Assembly: GCA_900696575.1 (NCBI GenBank)
Contig: CAADHD010000024.1
Coordinates: 1 to 64,000 of the forward strand
Direction of reading: 5' to 3'
DNA from: an uncultured Bacteroidota bacterium
Lineage (GTDB): Bacteria; Bacteroidota; Bacteroidia; AKYH767-A; OLB10
Length of the DNA: 64,000 nucleotides
Below the pieces are notes generated by a model. That model made no database searches. It saw only the letters and a program-made list of their open reading frames with translations, and was not told the DNA's origin. Below, piece by piece: positions 45,303 to 55,011 of the stretch. The position numbers were made by a program, and so were the translations under genes. Position 1 is the stretch's first letter; every line of letters begins with the position of its first letter.

Positions 45303-46367
45303 ATGAAAAAACTATTACTTTTTTCCTTCCTCTTCATTACCCTTGAAACACAGGCTCAGATTACCGTAACACAAAGCACCTTTCCTGTTGCCGGAACTGC
45401 CTGGCTTACGCGTTCGGATAACCGGTATAACATGCACACCATCACTGCTGCTTCAGGAACGGCACAAACATGGAATTATGCCAATGCCTTTGTGATTGAT
45501 GACTCGAATGCCGTAGCCTTTGTGCCTCCGGCATCAACTCCTTATGCCTCCAACTTTCCAAATGCCACGCTTGCCGCTTATGATGCACCGAATGACTATG
45601 CCACCTATTTCATCGGCAATACGAACGGATTTTATATTGACGGATTTTATGACGGAATGGGAACCCCTCCGTTTCAGAATGTAAATCCAAACCCGGATTT
45701 GTTAATCTTTCCTGTTCCTTTCACTTACAACAATACCAGAAACAACAATGCAAAAGTGGAAGTAATTCAAAGCGGAACTCCGGCACTTAAAATTGTGCTT
45801 ACGGTTATTCAGCAGTTTGTTTGCGATGCTTATGGTACCTTAACAACTCCGGTATATAGCAACCAGCAGGTAATCAGAGTTAAACAAACTCAATTCACAG
45901 TTGATACCACTTACATTGATGTTCTCGGTAATGGCAACTGGACTTACGTGTCATCAAACCCTCCGTCCGATTCCTCTGTCACTTTCTTCTTTGCACGAAA
46001 TGCTGCTATGCCGCTTTTAATGGAAATTTCTGCCGAACCTGCCGCACAAACTACTTCCATCAGTGCTTCGTATTATATTTCTGTTCTGTCCGGCATTAAC
46101 GAGAATTCCTCTAATACAGGTTCTGTATCTGTATTTCCGAATCCGGTTGCCAGCGGAGTTTTAAAATTCAATATTGATAATCCCTCTGCATCGGAATTGT
46201 TTCTCTATGACCTAACGGGCAAGCAGGTTTACAATACTTCAGTGTCAGGAGTAAATTCACTTACCGTTTACACTTCCGATCTTGCTGCCGGCTCATATAT
46301 TTATAAGGTTACCTCATCAGACAAGAGCCTGATTAAAACCGGAATGGTGATGATTGCCAAAGATTAA
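45303..46367 (+). CDS. Hypothetical secreted protein with T9SS sorting domain
   Basis: MKKLLLFSFLFITLETQAQ signal peptide; C-terminal SVFPNPVASGVLKFNIDNPSASELFLYDLTGKQVYN...SYIYKVTSSD. Confidence 0.85.
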   Translation: MKKLLLFSFLFITLETQAQITVTQSTFPVAGTAWLTRSDNRYNMHTITAASGTAQTWNYANAFVIDDSNAVAFVPPASTPYASNFPNATLAAYDAPNDYATYFIGNTNGFYIDGFYDGMGTPPFQNVNPNPDLLIFPVPFTYNNTRNNNAKVEVIQSGTPALKIVLTVIQQFVCDAYGTLTTPVYSNQQVIRVKQTQFTVDTTYIDVLGNGNWTYVSSNPPSDSSVTFFFARNAAMPLLMEISAEPAAQTTSISASYYISVLSGINENSSNTGSVSVFPNPVASGVLKFNIDNPSASELFLYDLTGKQVYNTSVSGVNSLTVYTSDLAAGSYIYKVTSSDKSLIKTGMVMIAKD

Positions 46368-46387
46368 ATAAACATTCCTGTTTCAGA

Positions 46388-46418
46388 AATGCCGGAGAAA
46401 TTTCCGGCATTTTTTTTT
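46388..46418 (+). terminator. Rho-independent terminator
   Basis: aatgccgga-gaaat-ttccggcatt followed by T8. Confidence 0.85.
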
Positions 46419-46469
46419 AATTTAAGTTAGATTGATTTGCTATACTTGCTCTCCCCAAAAACAGATTCA

Positions 46470-49400
46470 ATGAAAAATTCAATTACCCAACTTCTGGCAA
46501 GTTTATTATTTCTGATCGTCATTCAGAATCAGCCGGCTTCTGCCCAGCAGTATGTTAAAGACGGTGGAGCTACCAACAACAGCACTTTTTGCCTTGGTGC
46601 CACAACCTCATGCAAAAAAGTTCAATTGCTTTATCTGCCAACTAATTTCATTCCGGCTCCACCATCGGGTTCAATTACAACTATTTATTTTATGTATGGA
46701 AGCACAGGAATAGCTCCTGATTATACTATTACCAACCTTACCATTAAAATGGGGCAGACTACCAATACAGGTTTTGTTCCTGCAACTGATTTTTATACTG
46801 GGCTTACTACGGTTTTGAATGAGGCAACTTATACCATACCTGCAGGTGTACAAGGTGGATGGTTTCCTATCACGTTAACCACTCCATTCCCATACGACAA
46901 TACACAAACGCTCATTGTTGAAACTACTCTGGATGCCGGTTCAGTTACCACTTTTGGTTTATTCTGCGGAACAACCATTGCAGGGCAGAAACTTTACTCT
47001 GCTTCAACAACAGCAACTACCGGAACTGTGAATTCAAACCTGCAGAATTTCGGAATGAACATTTCAACTGCAGCGTGCAGCGGCCAGCCCGCAGGGGGTA
47101 GTGCCTCAGCTGCTCAAAATTCGATTTGTGCCAGTAATTTCACTACCGTAACAGTAAGCGGACAAACCACAGACTTGGATATTACCCTGCAATGGAAGCA
47201 ATCGTCTGTATCGGGCGGGCCTTACAGCAATGTTACCGGAGGATCAGGTGCCACAACTGCAACTTACACTACTCCTCCCCTTTCAGCAACTACCTATTAT
47301 GTATGCGAAGTTACATGCCTTAACAGCGGATTGAGTTCACTTTCCACTGAAGCGGTTGTTAACGTTAATAATCCGCAGGTGGCTTCTACCACACCGGGTA
47401 CACGCTGCGGAGCCGGAACAGTAACGCTTGGCGCAACGGCAGGTGGTGGAGCCAATACCCTAAACTGGTATCTTGCTCCTTCAGGTGGTACTCCGTTAGG
47501 AACAGGAACATCTTTTACTACTCCTGTCATTACTCAAACAACCGACTTTTATGTTGGCGCATCCGTTGGCGCTGCTTCTAACGATTCGCTGGCTATTCCG
47601 CTTGCATCAGGCAATACCACCGGAATTTATCATCACATGTTTTTAGTAACCGCCACTAACGATCTTAATGTTACCGGACTTGCGATTAAAGTGAATGCAG
47701 CCATTGGCGCACTTACCAACTGGGATCTTTATTACCGACCTGATAATTTTACTCAAGTGCCCGGAGCCAATACCTCCTCTGCCGGATGGACACTTATTAC
47801 AAACGCAACAAACGTTGTTTCGCTTGGTGCTACGGACTACACATACATCGCTCTTGGGATAAGCATTAACATTCCGAGCGGAGCTACTTACTCGTTTTAC
47901 GTTGCCCCTGCCGATGCCAACTCAACCCATCAATACCTCACCTCAGCAGCAAATACTGTTATAGCATCCAATCTGAGTTTAAGCATTAAAGGAGGTTTTC
48001 GCGGCACCGGCCTGTTTAATTGTGTTACCAGCGGAGGATGTCCCACTGCCAAGGTGCTGTACACTACAGGCTGTGAAGGAGTGCGTGTACCGGTAACAGC
48101 CACCGTAACGCCTTCAGATCCGGTTACGATCAATGCCGGTGCCAATGCCTTATGTCTTGGCCAGTCAACTACATTGACTGCGGTTTCGAACAATTCAAAC
48201 TACACATTTACCTGGTCTCCATCAATAGGACTTAGCGGAACAACCGGCTCAACGGTAACGGCACAACCTGTTACTACTGTTACGTATCAGGTTTATGCTG
48301 ATGACGGGACCTGCGGTGCTTTGGATACCATTACCATAAGTGTAGGGCCAACATCTGTTGCCGGAACTATCGGTATTACTGCCGATACCATTTGTGCCAA
48401 CACTACCACTACTCTGTCGTTAACAGGTACAGTTGGTTCTGTTCAATGGCAAAGCAACACCGGCAGCGGATGGGTAAATGAAACCGGACCGGGTAGCAAC
48501 TCAACAAGTTATGTGGTTAGTCCGCTGGTATTTACAGAATACCGGGCAGTAGTAACCAGCGGAGGCTGCGCACCTGACACCAGCGGCACGGTCAATGTTG
48601 AGGTACTCACCGTTGCCGACCCTGTAGTTCAGGATGATTCTATATGCGGGCCCGGAGTTGCCAATCTCGGGGCAACAGGAACAGGAACCATGTATTGGTA
48701 CACCTCACAAACAGGCGGAACTCCTGTGGCTTCCGGAAATACATACAATCCGAATGTCAGCGCTACCACTACTTTTTATGTGGAAGCATTATCAGGCGGA
48801 GGTACTTATAACATTGGCGCTCCCAATACATCTATTGGAAATCAGTTGGTAAATGCTTCTAATAACTGGGGATTGGCATTCGATGTTCTGAATCAGGCAA
48901 CCATTGAAAAAGTAACCATTGAGCCGGCACAGACCGGAAATGTAACTCTTAACTTACGCGCATTACAAAACGGTCCCATCTTAAATACCACCACAGTGGC
49001 TGTTACGGCATTCAGCATTACAACCATTAATCTTGGATGGATTGTAAACCCCGGCACCGGTTACCGCCTTGAACTGGCTCAAGGTAGTGTGCAGTGTTAT
49101 TACAATTCAACCGGAGCTGTTTACCCTTACACAACTGCAGGATCTCCTGTTACTATTACCGGCTATTGTAACCCGAATTTCAACAACACCGGAACGCTCT
49201 ATCTCTATTTTTACAACTGGGAAATATCGCAGGGATGCCGCAGCAACCGCGTTCCTGTTACGGCTACAGTTCTTGCTGTTCCGCCAACTCCAACCATCAG
49301 TCAAAACGGAAGTCAGTTGACTTCTTCATCACCCGTAAATAATCAGTGGTACCTGAACGGAAATCCGATTCCCGGTGCCACAGGGCAAATTCATAATGTT

Positions 49401-49745
49401 ACACAGGCCGGAAGTTACACGGTTGTGGTTACCGACCCCGTTACCGGATGCAGCAGTGAATCACAACCTGTTATCATGGTAGGCATAACGGAGAACAATG
49501 CATCAGCAGGGATAAGCATTTCACCCAATCCTGCCACTCATTATGTTACGGTTTCCATGCTTAATCAAAAAGAACTCATTCAGAAAATAGTTCTGAAAGA
49601 TGTAACCGGCCGTTTGGTTAAAGAATTTTCCATCATCAGTCCCTCATTAACGCATTTCCTTGCTATGCCTGAAGCCTCAGGAATCTATATGATGGAAGTA
49701 TTTACCAACAAATCCGTTTATACCGGTAAGGTCATCAAACAATAA
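46470..49745 (+). CDS. Large secreted Ig-like/PKD-like repeat protein with T9SS sorting domain
   Basis: MKNSITQLLASLLFLIVIQNQPASAQ signal peptide; Ig-like adhesion segments (CGAGTVTLGATAGGGANTLNWYLAPSGGTPLGTGTSFTTP and CGPGVANLGATGTGTMYWYTSQTGGTPVASGNTYNP); C-terminal GISISPNPATHYVTVSM...SGIYMMEVFTNKS. Confidence 0.88.
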   Translation: MKNSITQLLASLLFLIVIQNQPASAQQYVKDGGATNNSTFCLGATTSCKKVQLLYLPTNFIPAPPSGSITTIYFMYGSTGIAPDYTITNLTIKMGQTTNTGFVPATDFYTGLTTVLNEATYTIPAGVQGGWFPITLTTPFPYDNTQTLIVETTLDAGSVTTFGLFCGTTIAGQKLYSASTTATTGTVNSNLQNFGMNISTAACSGQPAGGSASAAQNSICASNFTTVTVSGQTTDLDITLQWKQSSVSGGPYSNVTGGSGATTATYTTPPLSATTYYVCEVTCLNSGLSSLSTEAVVNVNNPQVASTTPGTRCGAGTVTLGATAGGGANTLNWYLAPSGGTPLGTGTSFTTPVITQTTDFYVGASVGAASNDSLAIPLASGNTTGIYHHMFLVTATNDLNVTGLAIKVNAAIGALTNWDLYYRPDNFTQVPGANTSSAGWTLITNATNVVSLGATDYTYIALGISINIPSGATYSFYVAPADANSTHQYLTSAANTVIASNLSLSIKGGFRGTGLFNCVTSGGCPTAKVLYTTGCEGVRVPVTATVTPSDPVTINAGANALCLGQSTTLTAVSNNSNYTFTWSPSIGLSGTTGSTVTAQPVTTVTYQVYADDGTCGALDTITISVGPTSVAGTIGITADTICANTTTTLSLTGTVGSVQWQSNTGSGWVNETGPGSNSTSYVVSPLVFTEYRAVVTSGGCAPDTSGTVNVEVLTVADPVVQDDSICGPGVANLGATGTGTMYWYTSQTGGTPVASGNTYNPNVSATTTFYVEALSGGGTYNIGAPNTSIGNQLVNASNNWGLAFDVLNQATIEKVTIEPAQTGNVTLNLRALQNGPILNTTTVAVTAFSITTINLGWIVNPGTGYRLELAQGSVQCYYNSTGAVYPYTTAGSPVTITGYCNPNFNNTGTLYLYFYNWEISQGCRSNRVPVTATVLAVPPTPTISQNGSQLTSSSPVNNQWYLNGNPIPGATGQIHNVTQAGSYTVVVTDPVTGCSSESQPVIMVGITENNASAGISISPNPATHYVTVSMLNQKELIQKIVLKDVTGRLVKEFSIISPSLTHFLAMPEASGIYMMEVFTNKSVYTGKVIKQ

Positions 49746-49768
49746 TTCATTTAAGATCCTGATTATTT

Positions 49769-49797
49769 GGCGGGACTTGCATCCCGCCTTTTTTTTT
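49769..49797 (+). terminator. Rho-independent terminator
   Basis: ggcggga-cttgca-tcccgcc followed by T9. Confidence 0.88.
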
Positions 49798-49817
49798 CCA
49801 AATAATTTTACCAGCCT

Positions 49818-49846
49818 GTAACAACAGCCATCCTTCAACCGTCCTA
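49818..49846 (+). promoter_or_regulatory. Candidate ECF-type promoter, copy 1 (GTAACA-N15-CCGTCCTA)
   Basis: gtaaca acagccatccttcaa ccgtccta, 26 nt before the GTG start of the sigma factor gene. Same motif and spacing as 51515-51543. Confidence 0.7.
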
Positions 49847-49872
49847 TTCATAAATACCCATACTTTTACCTT

Positions 49873-50358
49873 GTGACTGTAGCTGATTACAACCGTTGTG
49901 TGGATGATTATTCCGATGGCGTTTACCGTTTTATCCTTCATCATTACCGCGATAAAGATGAAGCCAAAGACATTGTTCAGGATGCCTTTGAGAAGTTGTG
50001 GATCAACCATGAAGCCGTGAATGGAGAAAAAGCAAAGTCGTACTTATTTACAACTGCTTACAGAACCATGATTGACAGGATAAGAAAAAACAAACGCAAA
50101 GCAGATTTTGACGAAGTTAATGAACATGAGTACCTTCATGAACAATCTTACTCAGACATAAAATCAGCCGTTAAAAAAGGGCTTCAACGTTTGCCTGATA
50201 TTCAGAAAACAGTAATTACGCTGCGCGATCTGGAAGGCTACACCTATGAAGAAATCGGAGAAATAACCGGATTAAACGAAACACAGGTGAAAGTTTACAT
50301 CTACCGCGCCCGTACGGCTTTGAAAAATTTTATCGGAAGCATTGAAAACTTAGTGTAA
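49873..50358 (+). CDS. ECF-family RNA polymerase sigma factor
   Basis: YRDKDEAKDIVQDAFEKLWINHEAV (region 2), LPDIQKTVITLRDLEGYTYEEIGEITGLNETQVKVYIYRARTALKNF (region 4). GTG start. Confidence 0.93.
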   Translation: MTVADYNRCVDDYSDGVYRFILHHYRDKDEAKDIVQDAFEKLWINHEAVNGEKAKSYLFTTAYRTMIDRIRKNKRKADFDEVNEHEYLHEQSYSDIKSAVKKGLQRLPDIQKTVITLRDLEGYTYEEIGEITGLNETQVKVYIYRARTALKNFIGSIENLV

Positions 50359-51503
50359 TGAACATTAACAGAAAAAACTACGAAGCCTATCTGCTTGACC
50401 TGTTGGAAGGCAACCTTTCGGATAAAGATATGTCAGCATTGATATCCTTTCTCGAAGCCAATCCTGATTTGAAAGAAAATGCTGAACTAGCTGATGCCAT
50501 TAAGCTGAGCACAGATACAGTTCCATTTGAGAGTAAACAAAGCCTTTACCGCGGTGAACTGAATGAACAAAACATTGAATGGTATCTGGCTGCACAGGCT
50601 GAAGGCGATACTACAGAAGATGAAAATGCAGCTATCGGAAAATTTATCCTGTCAAATCCTGTATGGAAAAAGCAGCAACAGTTGTTTTCATTGGCCAGAC
50701 TTACTGACGATAAATCCTTACGGCTTGAGGATAGAACTTTACTTTATAGAACAAAAACCGTTTCTGTATTTCAGCGGTGGGCTTTTTACTATGCAGCCGC
50801 TGCCGTTATTGCTGTTTTGCTGATAACCGGATTCCTGCTTTTCAAAGCCAATCAGCCCGCAGAATTCACCGCACAGAATGAAATTCCATCTATTGAATTT
50901 AAACCTGATGAACCGGTCAAATACCTCAGCCATCCTGAAGATTCGCTGCAACCATCCGTAAACCCTGAACAGGCAACTCCAAATGAAAAAACGGAAAAAA
51001 CAAATCCGCTCAATGCTAAACCTGTAAAGCCGGTATATCGCATTATGGAAAACCGTCCATGGATTGCTGAAAACACTAACCAGGAAACTGATGAGCAAAC
51101 TAATCTTTCATCAACAAAAAACAATGTTACTTCTGAATCCGAACTACAAAAATCAACTGAACAATTTCAGAAGCTTGAAACGATGCGTAATGAAATTGCA
51201 CAGTTTATTGCCGAAAATTCTTCTGCCTTTGTTCCGGAAGCACTTGACAAACTCATTGAACGTATGGCTGACGGTGAAACAGAAATTTCACAGACTGAAC
51301 TTCAGCAACTATTGGTAAAACCGCCAACCTTGCAAGCGAGTAATCCTGCCCTTGCGAAAACACCTTTGCTTGATGCCCTGGCATGGTCACTCAATAAAAT
51401 TTCAGGAAAGAATGTTTCGCTTGAAAAAAAATTCAACGATGATGGCCGCCTCGTAGCGTATGAACTGGATGCCGGCCTCTTTAAAATCGGAAAAGAAGAA
51501 TAA
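50358..51503 (+). CDS. Single-pass membrane protein, putative anti-sigma factor
   Basis: TAATG overlap with the sigma gene; N-terminal cytoplasmic EAYLLDLLEGNLSDKDMSALISFLEANPDLKENAEL; central TM WAFYYAAAAVIAVLLITGFLLF; disordered then helical C-terminus. Confidence 0.7.
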   Translation: MNINRKNYEAYLLDLLEGNLSDKDMSALISFLEANPDLKENAELADAIKLSTDTVPFESKQSLYRGELNEQNIEWYLAAQAEGDTTEDENAAIGKFILSNPVWKKQQQLFSLARLTDDKSLRLEDRTLLYRTKTVSVFQRWAFYYAAAAVIAVLLITGFLLFKANQPAEFTAQNEIPSIEFKPDEPVKYLSHPEDSLQPSVNPEQATPNEKTEKTNPLNAKPVKPVYRIMENRPWIAENTNQETDEQTNLSSTKNNVTSESELQKSTEQFQKLETMRNEIAQFIAENSSAFVPEALDKLIERMADGETEISQTELQQLLVKPPTLQASNPALAKTPLLDALAWSLNKISGKNVSLEKKFNDDGRLVAYELDAGLFKIGKEE

Positions 51504-51514
51504 TTTTTTCCGGA

Positions 51515-51543
51515 GTAACATCAGCATAATCTCATCCGTCCTA
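51515..51543 (+). promoter_or_regulatory. Candidate ECF-type promoter, copy 2 (GTAACA-N15-CCGTCCTA)
   Basis: gtaaca tcagcataatctcat ccgtccta, 14 nt before the ATG at 51558. Confidence 0.7.
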
Positions 51544-51557
51544 CTAAAAAACAAGCA

Positions 51558-52967
51558 ATGAAAAAAATATTTTTAGCAGGCTATATGGTAGCCATCACCT
51601 TCAGCGCCTTTGCTCAGGAAACAGAAATTCGGCAGGCATCGTTCAGCAAAATTGTCATTAACGGAAAAGCTACTGTCATCCTTAAACAAGGAGAAGTATC
51701 GCAGTATTCATACAGCGATGAACGAGTAAAGCCGGAAATCAAAAATGATAAATTGGTTATCAATGGCGGGCCTGGAACCGTTGAAGTAACTGTAAAGGAG
51801 CTTTCTCTCATTGATATTCCGGGCGATGGCACAGTGATAAGTGAAGAATTATTTTCTGCCGGCAATTTAAGATTTGACATTTCAGGTTCAGGAAAAATTA
51901 CATTCAACAATCTGCAAACCGGTGAACTGAAAGCAAACATCAGCGGAATTGGGAAACTTAAACTAAGCGGAGAAGCCAAACTCGTTGAGCTCAACATCAG
52001 CGGATCAGGTAAAGCAGATGCCCTTGCATTCAAAACAAATACTCTCACCACCAACATCAGCGGTGCCGGTAAAATTTCTATGGATGTAACCGATGAACTG
52101 AATGCAAATATCAGCGGCTCAGGCTCTGTTAACTATGTAAATACACCGGCTAAAATCACACGAAGTATTTCAGGCATTGGAAAAATAGGATCTGCTTCTG
52201 GCAGTGAGTCATCATCCAAAAGCGATTCTGTTGAAGTAAATGTTGGCAATAAAAAAATCACGGTTGTTGATAATGACGGCAGCACCACGGTAAATGTTAA
52301 TTCAGGAAATAAAAAAGTGGTTTCCTATTCTAAAATTCAAACCGTGCAGCCTCATTGGGGAGGGTTTGAATTAGGATTCAATCAACTGTTTTCAGAACCA
52401 TTTAATACTGATATGTCTTCCGGCTATGAATACCTTGAGCTGAACAGCGGTAAATCCATTGCCATAAATCTGAATCTCTTTGACCATGGATTTAAAATTT
52501 CCAGGCATCATCTTCAATTGGTAACAGGCTTAGGAATTACCTGGAACAACTGGCGTTTTCAAAATGATGTTTACTTGGTTCCCAATCAAACACAACTTAC
52601 CGGTATGATTGATTCGGTTTCTATGCGCAAAAGCAAACTTACCGCTTCGTATGCTACCCTTCCTCTTTTGATTGAATTTAACTCGCATGAGATGGAAAGA
52701 AAATCCTTTCATATAGCCGCAGGTATTATTGGCGGATACAGAATCGGCACACACACTAAACGTGTTTACACTGAGAACAACAAAAAACGTAAGATTAAGG
52801 ACTATGATGATTTCAGTCTTGATACATTCCGTGCTGACGCAACTGTAAGAATCGGTTACCGCGGTTTTACACTTTTTGCAAGTTACGGCCTGATGCCGCT
52901 GTTCAAAACAAGCCAGGCTCCCGATTTGAAACCCTTCACAGTGGGTGTTGCATTGCTGAATTGGTAA
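51558..52967 (+). CDS. GIN-domain (DUF2807) protein fused to an outer membrane beta-barrel-like C-terminus
   Basis: FDISGSGKITFNNLQTGELKANISGIGKLKLSGEAKLVELNISGSGKADALAFKTNTLTTNISGAGK; C-terminal HWGGFELGFNQLF...LVTGLGITWNNWRFQ...FTVGVALLNW. Confidence 0.8.
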   Translation: MKKIFLAGYMVAITFSAFAQETEIRQASFSKIVINGKATVILKQGEVSQYSYSDERVKPEIKNDKLVINGGPGTVEVTVKELSLIDIPGDGTVISEELFSAGNLRFDISGSGKITFNNLQTGELKANISGIGKLKLSGEAKLVELNISGSGKADALAFKTNTLTTNISGAGKISMDVTDELNANISGSGSVNYVNTPAKITRSISGIGKIGSASGSESSSKSDSVEVNVGNKKITVVDNDGSTTVNVNSGNKKVVSYSKIQTVQPHWGGFELGFNQLFSEPFNTDMSSGYEYLELNSGKSIAINLNLFDHGFKISRHHLQLVTGLGITWNNWRFQNDVYLVPNQTQLTGMIDSVSMRKSKLTASYATLPLLIEFNSHEMERKSFHIAAGIIGGYRIGTHTKRVYTENNKKRKIKDYDDFSLDTFRADATVRIGYRGFTLFASYGLMPLFKTSQAPDLKPFTVGVALLNW

Positions 52968-52996
52968 ACTATTTCTGACTCCGGTTAGGTGAATTC

Positions 52997-53020
52997 CTCC
53001 GGTTATTGACCGGAGATTTT
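52997..53020 (+). terminator. Candidate Rho-independent terminator
   Basis: ctccggt-tattg-accggag followed by attttt. Confidence 0.6.
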
Positions 53021-53041
53021 TCATTTACCACCTTTGCGCAC

Positions 53042-54937
53042 ATGTGTGGAATTAACGGCTTTTTTAATTATTCAAATCAAAACATAATAGATGCTGATGC
53101 GCTTATTCAGAAAATGAATCGTTGCCTTACTCATCGCGGCCCTGACGGAACAGGTATATGGAAGTATGAAAAAGACAGGATTTATCTCGGCCATCAGCGC
53201 CTGAGCATTATTGACCTGAGTACCGAAGCTGCCCAACCTATGCTTTCTGATTCAGGAAATGTAATTGTTTTTAACGGAGAGATTTACAACTACAAAGAAC
53301 TGAGGAAGCATACCGGCCGTAATCATTTCAAAAGCAAAAGCGATACGGAAGTACTGCTTTACTTGTACGAAAAATACGGGACAAATTGCCTGCAACTGCT
53401 TGACGGCATGTTTGCTTTTGCATTATGGGATAACGCAAGAAAAGAATTATTCATTGCACGCGACCGAGCCGGTGAGAAACCGTTTTACTATTCGTTGCAA
53501 AACGGGATTTTTTCTTTCTCTTCCGAAATAAAATCATTGCTTGAGCTTCCGTGGATGAAACCACATCTTGATGAAACTGCTTTCTATCACTTCCTCACCT
53601 TTAATCAGCTTGCTCCGCCCTTTACCATGTTTAAAGGAATTGAAAAGCTGCCTCCGGCCTCCATAATGACGGTGAAAAGCAACGGAACTTTTGACATCAC
53701 ACCTTATTGGGAAGTGAGTTATGAAAACCGTAAGACAAAGACAGAAGAAAACTGGGAGATTGAAACTTATCAGGTTTTTGAACAATCGGTAAAAAGCCGG
53801 ATGGTAAGTGATGTTCCTGTAGGCGCATTCCTGAGCGGAGGTGTTGACAGCAGCGCAGTGGTAGCTCACATGAGCCGCATCAGTCCTTACAAAATCAAAA
53901 CCTACAGCATTGGGTTCGAAAATCAGCCGGCTTATGATGAATTGGAATATGCCCGAAAAATTTCTGCCATGTTCAATACAGAACATTTTGAAAAAACCGT
54001 AACCGCTCAGGAGATTGCTGATTTTGTTCCTCGCATGGCCGATATTTTTGATGAGCCGCTGGCCGATCCGACCTGCATTCCGATTTATTTCATTTCGCAG
54101 AAAGCGCGCAGCGAAGGAACCATTGTGGTCTTGACAGGAGATGGCAGTGATGAAATTTATGCCGGCTATCGAAATTACCTTCGTTATCTGAAATTCTATC
54201 CCGCATATCACCGATACATGAAGCTGCCCGGGTTTATAAAACGAATTGCAGCGCATATTTCACAACTTAAAGATGAAACTTCACCGGTGGGTGAAATGCT
54301 GAGCCGGGCAGCATTGAATCAGGAATTTTTCTGGGGCTCGGCACGCAGCTTTAAAGAAAGCGCTAAAAAGAAATTTTTAAGTAAAAATTTCCGAGAACGT
54401 TCGCATTCACTAAGTTCATATCAGCTAATTCAGATGTACAGGAGTATGTATGAAAAGGTAAAGCCGGTAAATGCCACTGACCTTGACTGGATGTGTTATC
54501 TCGGTTTTAAAATGAATGACCCGAACCGTTATCTTACACGTGCTGATAAACTCGGTATGGCTAATTCTGTGGAAACCCGCGCTCCGTTTATGAGCCATCA
54601 TGTGGTGAATCATGCCCTGAACATTCCCGCTCAATTGAAAATGAAAAACGGTGAGCCTAAATACATTCTTAAAAAATCATTGGAAAAAATTCTGCCTCAT
54701 GAAATCCTGTACCGTAAAAAAATGGGATTCTCTGTACCACTTCGCGAATGGGCCGGAGGATATATGAGTGATTATGTGGAACAGAATCTGAAAAGCTTTG
54801 CTTCTGACACCGGACTGTTTGATGCCAATGGTCTTACTGAATTAATCCGGCAGATTAAAGCCGGCAGTAAAAGCAATGTGAACGATTTATTTACGCTCTA
54901 CTTTCTGATGGCGTGGTTCAGGAGGTGGTTAAAATAG
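53042..54937 (+). CDS. asnB: Asparagine synthase (glutamine-hydrolysing)
   Basis: MCGINGFFN (N-terminal Cys nucleophile), LTHRGPDGTGIW, VFNGEIYNYKELR, VPVGAFLSGGVDSSAVVAHMS, ETRAPFMSHHVVNHAL. Confidence 0.95.
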   Translation: MCGINGFFNYSNQNIIDADALIQKMNRCLTHRGPDGTGIWKYEKDRIYLGHQRLSIIDLSTEAAQPMLSDSGNVIVFNGEIYNYKELRKHTGRNHFKSKSDTEVLLYLYEKYGTNCLQLLDGMFAFALWDNARKELFIARDRAGEKPFYYSLQNGIFSFSSEIKSLLELPWMKPHLDETAFYHFLTFNQLAPPFTMFKGIEKLPPASIMTVKSNGTFDITPYWEVSYENRKTKTEENWEIETYQVFEQSVKSRMVSDVPVGAFLSGGVDSSAVVAHMSRISPYKIKTYSIGFENQPAYDELEYARKISAMFNTEHFEKTVTAQEIADFVPRMADIFDEPLADPTCIPIYFISQKARSEGTIVVLTGDGSDEIYAGYRNYLRYLKFYPAYHRYMKLPGFIKRIAAHISQLKDETSPVGEMLSRAALNQEFFWGSARSFKESAKKKFLSKNFRERSHSLSSYQLIQMYRSMYEKVKPVNATDLDWMCYLGFKMNDPNRYLTRADKLGMANSVETRAPFMSHHVVNHALNIPAQLKMKNGEPKYILKKSLEKILPHEILYRKKMGFSVPLREWAGGYMSDYVEQNLKSFASDTGLFDANGLTELIRQIKAGSKSNVNDLFTLYFLMAWFRRWLK

Positions 54938-55011
54938 TTTAGGCCAGCTTGCGGCTGACTGAATTTATCATGCGAAAAACTGATTACTGCAAATCCCGGT
55001 ACAATTTTTAA

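Noticed and set aside
53534-54256. 240-aa minus-strand ORF
   Set aside because: Antisense to asnB, which has intact catalytic motifs.
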